Assembly (NCBI GenBank): GCA_001969505.1
Contig: LSSK01000689.1
Span: 1 to 17,597 of the forward strand
From: Zancudomyces culisetae
Lineage: Eukaryota; Kickxellomycota; Harpellomycetes; Harpellales; Legeriomycetaceae
Length of the DNA: 17,597 nt
Direction: 5' to 3'
This document shows, in pieces, positions 1 through 7,469 of the stretch. The first letter of the stretch is position 1; every line of letters begins with the position of its first letter. The position numbers and the translations under genes were made by a program. The notes beneath the pieces are model-generated. The model did no database searches. It was not told the origin of the DNA and saw nothing but the letters and a program-made list of their open reading frames with translations.

Positions 1-3000
1 AATTTTGTGCTTCGGTCCATAATATTTATTATAGATCTACACGAAAATGATCAATTCTGGGGAGCACTTATTATAATAGAACTCGCGACCTGCTCAATAT
101 TAAGCGATATTAGGTTTTCAGACTATAAAGCAGAAAGTAAGATTAATTTTATCGTTTTTATTGCGCTCACAATTAATACTAAACTCGCATTTAACTTTAA
201 ACTCTATCCAGTGTCCTTTTTTATATTTTTTTACATTTTTTTAACACACTAGAGAGCAAAAATGTTGAAATAATATAGGTTATATGATACGATATGCTAT
301 CAATGTACTTTTTATGATGGAATTCGTTGTCCATATGGTTAAATATGCCTACATTTATCGAAATGTGGATGGACGTCTTAAAAAGATATTTTTGATAATG
401 GACAGTGGTAGAGGAATACTTTGGAATTATTTTAATTATGGTACAACCGTAGCGAACTTTGTTATCCTGACATTTGGAATCAAATTTAGACGTGCAAGAT
501 ATTCGTCGTTTTTCATATCGTCTCTGAAATTGTTTAGACTAGTCGGAAGTTCGGGAGTAATGAGTAAAATCAAGGTAAGTGTATTTACTTTTAGGAGAAT
601 AATTAAAGTGTGGGACAAAAAAAATTATCACTATATTTGTAACTCGGTAGCATACGGACGGGTATGAAGGCATAGTTTCACTAATCTCGACTACACTTGG
701 GGTAATCTCTCTGGGAGCTTATACTGTAAGTCTTATACATGATTTTGAATTAGCCTGGATTGGCTTGAATTGAACTTAAATTTGGTTTAAACCGTCTCCC
801 AACATTTGCATTTATTAAACTTAGTTGCGGTTTGTTCATGGAACTCCAGTCAATGATGATCCGATATCGCTAGAATACCAATACTCGGATTACTCTAGTT
901 TTTTTATATCGTGGATAATGGTTTTTCAATTGATTTCGGGATGTGATCTTTCTGTTGTCGTTGCTGAAAGCGGCGCTGGTATCAGTGAATTGGGGGTTAT
1001 GGTGGTTACTTCTATCAAACTATTTCTGTATTTTATCACAAACTTTGTCCTACTAAACATGATTATAGCTTTGTTTATGAGCAGCTTCGAAACACCAGAA
1101 AAGTACAAAAAATATCTGCAGCTAGAAACGTATTATTCGAGTTTTGTACGCAAGATAAAGGAATACGAAAAATCGTCCTTTAAAAGGTAATATCTTTAAC
1201 ATCTCGACCTTGAACTTTTGTGACACTTAAGCTTAGAGATATGGTTATATACTAGTTGGTATTTACCAATCGTATACATTTTCAATGCTAACTTTTCCTA
1301 TCGTACCAGATATAATCAGTATTAATGTGAACAATAATGCAATATAGCAAATGGAATATTTACAATTACACCAAGAAAGGCCCAGTTCTAGTTACGAGCT
1401 CATACCTACCACTCAAATATTTATACCCAATCCCTGTGCAGCTTTTTGAAAGATATTTTTCGAAAAGTACCCTTGAAGCAAAGGAAAGCTTAAGGATAAA
1501 GACGCTTAAAGCTAAAAAAAGCGAAGAAGGGATATTACTTTGGCAGAGATTCAAAAACTTACCAGGAGTTAGAAAGTTTTTTGAATGGGAGATGGATTTT
1601 TTCAGCGAAAGCCTTAACGGTCAAACACAATCAAAAACCTTCAAGTGAGCCTATTTGATTAAATACTTATTCCTAACTATTTCAGTTTATTTTTTGAGTG
1701 AATGTTAATGTTAAAAAATTACTCGATACATGTAATTAGAATCGCCGAGGATAATATTCAAAGATCTGCAAAAATTATGGGATCGATTATAAACTACCAG
1801 GATGTATCTTTGATCGACTTTATGAAATGGAAATTCAATATCGAACACCCAAGCTACGAATATTCATTGTACATGTTTTCACCAAACAGTTATATCAGGA
1901 GAATCTGTATAGTTTTAGACATAGGTCCTGCCTATTTTCGAAAAAACAAGCTTCAAGAGCTAATACGAAGCGTCAAAAACGATGGTGATACTTGTTCGAT
2001 ATCTGGATATAGCGAAGAGGAGCATAATCTTAACGAATCGGTTATGAGCTTGATCAAATACCATTATCTCTGGAAAGCCATTAAAATTGCTGTTTTAGTC
2101 TACACAACCTATGTCCTAATCAAGGATATGCCTTTAAACCAGATAAAGAGACTAATAGTTGGTTCCAACCTATTGAGCCCAGAGCATAGAATTAGCAACT
2201 ATGTATGCTACTTTGTTTTTGCAACCGAAATGTTAATCCGGGCTGTCGCATATGGAGTTGTTTTTACTCCCGAACCTATGCTAAAAAAGCCAGTAGTGCT
2301 ATTTGAGTTGATTCTATTAGCAATGCATGCCTTTTATATCAGAAAAATGATAGGCGATGCCAGCATTACCAACTACACATATGTAACGACAATTATGCTT
2401 CTAAGACTGGTCGATCAGGTTGAATTTATTCAAGACACGCTATATGCCATGTTTTTCTCAAATTTTATCGTTATAATGATGGCATTGCTGTCTTATTTAA
2501 TTCTGATTCTACCACATGCTCTGGCAGCACAAGCTTTTTGGTCAGAGATGATTGAAAGCTGTAACGACACCAATTCTTCAAACATGCTTAGTTGTATATC
2601 TGTATATGAAGAGCCCAACTATGGTCTACTAGCTCCAAAAGTCTGGGAACCTCCTATGTACTTCAACTTTGATTCGCTAGCATCATCACTTTTTGCAATG
2701 TTAGGGGCGCTCTCAAATGAAGGATGGTCTGATATGATGCGATCAACTATGGGTATACAGTCGAGATTCGAAACGTTTAAACCATATGCATCATGGTTTT
2801 ATTTGGTATGGTGGGTCGTTCTTGTGTTTTTTATGCTGTGTTATCTAATAACGCTGTTTTTGGGTATAGTTATTTCTGGGTACAACAGATTAAATGAAAC
2901 AGAATATTTAACTGCCGAACAGAAAAGATGGAAAGAACTGGAAAAACAGATAAGAGCGATTAAACCAAAAGGACTTCCAAAACACTTTAACACGAAAGGG

Positions 3001-4862
3001 TTTAGAAAAACGTGTTATGAATTAGCTACAGAAAAAAACACGCTGTATACAAAGTTTATTAACGGTGTGATTATTGCAAACGCTGTGTACTTTGCGTTTG
3101 CAAACTATAAAAAACAAAGAACAAATACGCTTGAATCAATTATACACAAGAGTTTAATGTTTTCAATACTTTGGGCAGACATGTTTATAAAAATGGTTGG
3201 ACTAGGTGTAATCCAGGCGCTATCATACACAGACAATCAAATCACACTATTTTTGACAGCTTCTGAAATTATATTTTCCTTTGTTGTGCCAAGTATAGGC
3301 TTCTCTGAGACCTCTTCTATCCTTTTTGTCTATAAGGTGCTTTTGATTTCAGATTCGCTGAATCAACTTGTTTTGACATTTAAACGGTCATTACGAGAAA
3401 TTTCCAAATATGTGCTGAGCTGGCTGTTCTTTACGTTGTTGTATGCAGTGTTGTGTATGTCTATGTTCAGTTTAACTCGATTGGGAGCTCAGTTCAACAA
3501 CCACAGACATTTCAGGGACATACAAACCTCGTTTTCCACTTTGATCACATTTAGTTTTGGCGAAAACTGGAACTATAATCTTATCGAACTAACTGTAAAA
3601 CCCCCTTACTGTGTTGATTTTAGACCATACTTGGATTTAAAGGACTGCGGCTCACCAGTTGCTGCGTACTTGATTCTTTGCTCATATAATCTGCTATCGA
3701 TGCACATTTTTTCAAGTTTGTGTGCTTGTGTAATTATCGAAAACTTTAGTCATCTGTACGTCTCCGAAACAAGAATTGATTTACTAACCAGATCGCAAAT
3801 AAGGCAGCTAAGAATGGCATGGGCAATTTACGATCAAAAAGGCACTGGGTATATAAAAAAAGTTAACTTGATAAAGTTGATGAACGACCTCAGAGATATT
3901 TTTGATTCAAAACCATACTCAAAGGAGTATCACGTAAAAAATCTTGTAAAATATACATTGGCGCCTAGAAAAAACGATAGCGACGATATTGTGAAAGTAA
4001 AAGTCGAGTGCAAGCCCCCAGCTTCTAAAGAAGATGCCACATCCGATACCCGGAACCATGAAAAGCTATATAATATAAACCTTACACAACTGAATGCAGC
4101 AGTAAGCGGGTTGAACTCGCCCGAGGCAAAAGCACAAAGGGAGAGGTTCACAAAGATTATAAACATATTTAATACGCTCTACAAAAACAAAACACGAATC
4201 AAGCTAAGCGATTTCCTTCATATAGTAGCAAGGGAGTGTCTCACAAGACCAGAAAACACATTAGAGTAAGTTTTACAGTTGCTTCTATATCATATTTGAA
4301 TGCTAGTATATTCCAATAGCGAGTTTTTTTTTAATGATTGAGGTATTGATGCTATGTTGAAACTTAGAATTGAACAGGCTACGGAATATTACGAACTTAT
4401 GCAACATACAAAAGAAGAAATACGCAAGGAAAAACTAAACGCACTACTAAAGTGTGCGATCAATAGACATAGATTTCTTAAACATTTATCTTCCATGGGG
4501 GTGGAGCCAAAAATGATGAGACGTATGGGCCAGAATGGCGTGAAAACCGAGAAGCAGCTTGGAACAGAACCTTTGGCATCATTTGAGAAGCAAATAGACG
4601 CCTTTGAAATCTATAACTATAGCTCAGGCTCCGAAGAGTTGGATAATGATGAAAGCTATCATACTGCCCGAGATCTAGCCGCCAGGAGGTAAGACTTGTT
4701 ATATTTCATATGCTAGCCATATTATTGATGATAATTCACTTTAATTTCTTTTTTTTAAAAAAACAAAAAACTAGGAGTACATATGACAGAGAAGCAGAGG
4801 ATCGTGCATTTACTGAAATGGAAGAATTGGTCAAAAAAATGAAAAAACAAAACGGATCGTAG
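1..4862 (+). CDS. CCH1: Cch1-type voltage-gated calcium channel alpha subunit, 5' end missing
   Basis: Pore-forming subunit of the fungal plasma-membrane calcium channel (Cch1/NALCN branch of four-repeat channels). Inferred exons are <1-136, 279-574, 651-725, 825-1186, 1348-1644, 1740-4265, 4368-4688 and 4775-4862; all junction phases agree and give 1366 residues. Repeat II S1 lies near 50-120, S2-S4 at 290-570, S5 at 660-725, the pore near 900-955 and S6 near 1010-1090. Repeat III spans about 2060-2890, with pore motif NEGW (Glu codon 2719-2721). Repeat IV spans about 3050-3750, with pore motif GENW (Glu 3562-3564) followed by the family hallmark KPPYC. A degenerate EF-hand (YDQKGTGYI) follows near 3825-3855, then a charged helical tail ending ...KKQNGS. 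S4 segments carry few basic residues, as is usual in this branch. Repeat I and the N-terminus lie upstream of the window. The repeat II pore is unusual (see findings). The gene identity is strong; individual minor junctions, especially at 1645-1739 and 4266-4367, are less certain. Confidence 0.92.
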
Positions 4863-4978
4863 TCTTTAACCGGCAGAGGTGGTTTATGCTTTGTTTGCGC
4901 CTTTTACTTTGGCTTGTATATAGATTTTGTTATAAACTTTATCACCAAGCTTATATGTGTTATAATTTAATGTAATCA

Positions 4979-4984
4979 AATAAA
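4979..4984 (+). terminator. Poly(A) signal of the calcium channel gene
   Basis: A canonical AATAAA lies 117 nt after the inferred channel stop codon at 4860-4862, in an AT-rich trailer. It is the first such hexamer downstream of the stop, so it is the likely 3'-end signal. Inferred from position only. Confidence 0.5.
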
Positions 4985-5243
4985 AATTCAGATTATTTTA
5001 TTAGCTCGATATTTGAAGTTTGAAACCTTATCAACATGTTTCTGCAATAAGAGGCGAGTATCAATCAACCAATATGTATATATATGATGTTTGTATATTA
5101 GTCTAGCATTTGCTGCTGGTGCCAACTGTTTGTTACTACAAAAAAAAATAGCAAAGTTCAAATAAGATGAATCAGTTGTCCTGAATCGGAAAACACATGT
5201 CAGAAACAGGCAGATCCAATATGAAACACCATTTTGAGGTTAT

Positions 5244-5285
5244 TTTTGAAAAGCTGTAAAACTACTTGTTTGGAGCTTTTCAAAA
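5244..5285. repeat. Perfect 12-bp inverted repeat (hairpin)
   Basis: Arms 5244-5255 (TTTTGAAAAGCT) and 5274-5285 (AGCTTTTCAAAA) are exact reverse complements around an 18-nt loop. A T-run follows at about 5297-5305. In a convergent or promoter setting it could be a 3'-end element, a small RNA or a short repeat relic. The sequence shows only the pairing potential. Confidence 0.6.
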
Positions 5286-5303
5286 GCATAAATCTGTTTT
5301 TTT

Positions 5304-5340
5304 TTCGCCCTTTCACCTTATTGCTTTTGATAAGGGCGAA
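5304..5340. repeat. Second inverted repeat, GC-rich 9-bp arms
   Basis: Arms 5304-5312 (TTCGCCCTT) and 5332-5340 (AAGGGCGAA) pair perfectly around a 19-nt loop. The element begins 19 bp after the previous hairpin, and its GC-rich stem stands out in an AT-rich gap. Function unknown. Confidence 0.55.
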
Positions 5341-5456
5341 TTAAATGAGAAAAAGGTGTGTGAGGTTTGGGTGAACATGAAAAAATAACAATAGCAATTG
5401 GAAGAAATTACAAGCCTACAAACTGGTTTTAAACGAGCAACTGACATATAAAACAG

Positions 5457-5557
5457 AATTGATTTTACTCCTACATCTTGTATTTGCAACATTAAAAACT
5501 GCGAAACAACAGATACAGCTGGCACTCTAAGCGTAGTACTTAACATTCCAGACCAAG
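5457..5557 (+). other. Orphan exon-like segment, unrecognised
   Basis: A 101-nt stretch is preceded by CTGAC plus an AAACAG acceptor-like site (AG 5455-5456) and followed by a consensus donor (AAG|GTAAGT, GT at 5558-5559). One frame reads as plausible protein with several cysteines (CICNIKNC) and no ATG; it opens after a TAA at 5449-5451. Its 3' phase (1) would be compatible with the hydratase exon 2 at 5922. It could be an internal exon of an unseen transcript, an exon relic or chance. I do not recognise the peptide. Confidence 0.2.
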
Positions 5558-5758
5558 GTAAGTTGCTTAAATGCACCCACAACACTATTGTTCAAGAGCT
5601 TTAAGGCACACACACATATATATGTGTATATGCTGAAGACGCTTCACTATGCAAATTATGGAGTTTCAAGTATTAATTATTGGTACTTTGTAAATAAAAC
5701 AAACCAAAGAACATTAATAGGTATTTAAATAAGAAAACAGAACAACAAAAAACTAATC

Positions 5759-7058
5759 ATGGCACCAGTCAGTGGTAAGAAGCCTTTTTTTTTCGTATTT
5801 ACTTGGGACCTAGTCCCTAGAGAAAAACCTTCGGGTACGATACTTAGTTTCGAAAACCGATAGAAAACTCGGTAGCCCTCACAAAGTTAGTATTCTAAAC
5901 ACATTTATTAACTATATTTAGAACATCAATATAATACAATTTTGGTTGAACGAGTGGGAAGAGTAGGTATTATAACTCTAAACAGACCAAAAGCGCTAAA
6001 TGCGTTATGTGGCGAACTGACGACGGAAATGCTCGACCAACTAGTGAAGTTCGATGCGGACATCAATATCGGGGCAGTGATCATTACTGGTGGAAGTAAA
6101 GTCTTTGCAGGTAATTAACCTTTAAAATAACTAGTCATATATATGTACAGATCTTATATCAGAGCCTTTGTAAATATAAAGTGAGAAAATATACAAGGAA
6201 GTATGATGGGCACGTGACGCTTTTTGTTAAAAGAAAACCCAACCTCTTTTTTTTTTAATGAAAAACTAAACAATTCTTCCAGCTCGCTCTTCCCCCTCCC
6301 CTCCTCTTCCTCCTAATATATATATTTTTTAATTTAATAACTAATGAATGTATTATTTCTACGCTAATAGCTGGAGCTGACATCAAGGAATTTGAGGGAA
6401 AGGGAATGGTGGATTTGATGAACAAGGACTCACTCAACTGGACTCTTGGGTTTAAGAATATCAGAAAGCCAATAATTGCAGTTGTTAACGGCTATGCCGT
6501 AAGTATTCGCCGTTTAATAAACAATTTTATCAATATGTAGATGAGTTTTGGGTAAATTGATTGCAAATACAAACACAATGTTGAAAATGAAAATAGCTTG
6601 GAGGAGGTTGTGAATTGGCAATGATGTGTGACATGATATATGCTGGCGAATCAGCAGTGTTTGGACAGCCAGAGATCAAATTGGGAATAATTCCAGGAGC
6701 GGGAGGAACACAGAGATTGGTAAAAGCGGTAGGGAAGTCGAAGGCAATGGAAATATGCTTAACAGGAACAGTAAATATGAAGGCACAAGAAGCGTTGCAA
6801 TTCGGACTTGTTAGTTCGGTTCATCCAGTTGAAAAAGTCATGCAAGCTGCATTGAAGACAGCAACTATAATCGCATCTCAGAGCCAGCCGGTAATTTCAT
6901 TGATAAAGGCATCGATTAACAACAGCTTTGAAGTGCCACTTCAAGCAGGGCTTGATTACGAAAGGAAGGCTATACAGATGGCATTTGGAACCAAGGATAA
7001 GATCGAAGGTGTTAAAGCTTTTATTGAAAAGCGAAAGCCACTTTTCAGCCATTTGTAG
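5759..7058 (+). CDS. Short-chain enoyl-CoA hydratase (crotonase), PTS1-like C-terminus
   Basis: Adds water to trans-2-enoyl-CoA, the second step of fatty-acid beta-oxidation. Exons are 5759-5774, 5922-6110, 6371-6498 and 6597-7058 (phases 1, 1, 0), giving 264 residues. The start is fixed by the first ATG, with an in-frame TAA upstream at 5726-5728. Family motifs run in order: TLNRPKALNAL (about 24-34), AAGADIKEF (68-76, oxyanion loop), GGGCEL (113-118) and FGQPEIKLG (133-141). The two catalytic glutamates, E117 and E137, have the 20-residue spacing of rat E144/E164. Mammalian ECHS1 is 290 residues with a mitochondrial presequence. Here only about ten residues precede the fold and no presequence is visible. 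The last three residues are SHL, an accepted PTS1 variant, so peroxisomal import is inferred. Intron 2 holds a competing acceptor (see findings). Confidence 0.93.
5805..5873 (+). other. Cluster of three small hairpins inside hydratase intron 1
   Basis: Within the 147-bp intron 5775-5921 three short stems occur in 69 nt: GGGAC/GTCCC (5805-5809, 5813-5817), ACC-TTCG-GGT with a stable UUCG tetraloop (5827-5836), and ACCGA/TCGGT (5856-5860, 5869-5873). The stretch is visibly richer in G+C than the rest of the intron. It could be an intron-encoded RNA or a splicing-related fold. No C/D or H/ACA boxes were convincing. Confidence 0.35.
6211..6216. promoter_or_regulatory. CACGTG E-box in hydratase intron 2
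   Basis: A CACGTG palindrome (GGGCACGTGACGC context) lies in intron 2 of the hydratase gene. It is the core site for bHLH factors in fungi. A single 6-mer is weak evidence of function. Confidence 0.2.
6276..6314 (+). promoter_or_regulatory. Competing 3' splice site with long pyrimidine tract, hydratase intron 2
   Basis: A branch-like ACTAAAC (about 6265-6271) is followed by TTCTTCCAG (AG 6281-6282) and then about 30 nt of nearly pure pyrimidine. This resembles a good acceptor better than the functional one at 6369-6370 does. Use of it keeps the phase but adds 15 codons and then a stop at 6330-6332, which would truncate the enzyme. Confidence 0.4.
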
Positions 7059-7113
7059 CTGCGTATATTTACAAAAATAGCATTTCTCTGTTTTTCTTTC
7101 CGCCAAAAGTAAA

Positions 7114-7119
7114 AATAAA
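7114..7119 (+). terminator. Poly(A) signal of the hydratase gene
   Basis: AATAAA occurs 55 nt after the hydratase stop codon, the expected distance for a fungal 3'-end signal. Inferred by position. Confidence 0.5.
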
Positions 7120-7143
7120 GTTATGTTTGTGAGATTATGAAAC

Positions 7144-7287
7144 ATGGTAATGGAGCAAGAAGAGATAATAGGAGGAAGGAATAGAAGAGAAGGAAAATCT
7201 GGACACTTGTTTGTCAGAGTCGAGTTCCAGGTCTATGGTTCGCAACCGATAAAATCGACTCCATTTATCCTTCAAGCTTATAATTGA
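7144..7287 (+). CDS. Small open reading frame, 47 residues, doubtful
   Basis: An ATG-started frame encodes 47 residues. The first half is charged (...GGRNRREGKSG) and the second half reads like a beta-rich segment (HLFVRVEFQVYG). It sits 26 nt after the hydratase poly(A) signal. I do not recognise it; the open frame may be chance, and the nested inverted repeat lies inside it. Confidence 0.15.
   Translation: MVMEQEEIIGGRNRREGKSGHLFVRVEFQVYGSQPIKSTPFILQAYN
7217..7261. repeat. Nested inverted repeat
   Basis: Outer arms GAGTCGA (7217-7223) and TCGACTC (7255-7261) enclose a tight inner hairpin GGTT-CGC-AACC (7237-7247). It lies between two convergent genes, so it could be a 3'-end or transcript-stability element. 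The inner loop resembles a B-box, but no tRNA cloverleaf can be folded around it. Confidence 0.5.
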
Positions 7288-7469
7288 GCAACCTCCGGTG
7301 TATAGAGAAAAAGTGTGTAACTATAAAAAGGTATGTATAAAGGGTTTAAATCGCAGTACTGTAACGATAAAATGCTTCGTAAGCGGAAAAAAAAAATAAA
7401 GAGCAAACGTTTTTGATCAAAGCTTAACAAGTAGATATAAATAAAGGGATTGATTGTTGAAGGATAAAC

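Larger units (their letters stand above)
4863..5758. other. Intergenic region between channel and enoyl-CoA hydratase genes
   Basis: This 896-bp stretch holds the channel 3'-UTR, two hairpins in tandem (5244-5285 and 5304-5340), an orphan exon-like stretch (5457-5557), a short palindromic CA/TA tract (5612-5627) and the hydratase 5' leader. Minus-strand open frames here have no family resemblance and look like antisense chance. No tRNA or other known RNA gene could be recognised. Confidence 0.6.
7059..7469. other. Intergenic region between convergent hydratase and INTS6 genes
   Basis: This 411-bp gap holds the two facing 3'-UTRs, a purine-rich run (about 7151-7195), a nested inverted repeat (7217-7261), a 47-codon plus-strand open frame (7144-7287) and a TATAAAAAGG string near 7322-7332. 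No clear AATAAA for the minus-strand gene was seen. Confidence 0.6.

Noticed and set aside
575-594. 20-nt intron in the channel (GTAAGT...TTTTAG)
   Set aside because: Too short for spliceosomal removal and it breaks the frame. The 76-nt intron 575-650 keeps the phase and leads into a clear S5 segment.
5313-5585. Minus-strand 90-residue frame
   Set aside because: It overlaps the second hairpin, has no family signature and no promoter or poly(A) context. It looks like an antisense chance frame.
7200-7262. tRNA gene suggested by GGTTCGCAACC B-box-like string
   Set aside because: No T-arm, anticodon arm or acceptor stem can be drawn around it. The string is an internal palindrome of a nested inverted repeat.
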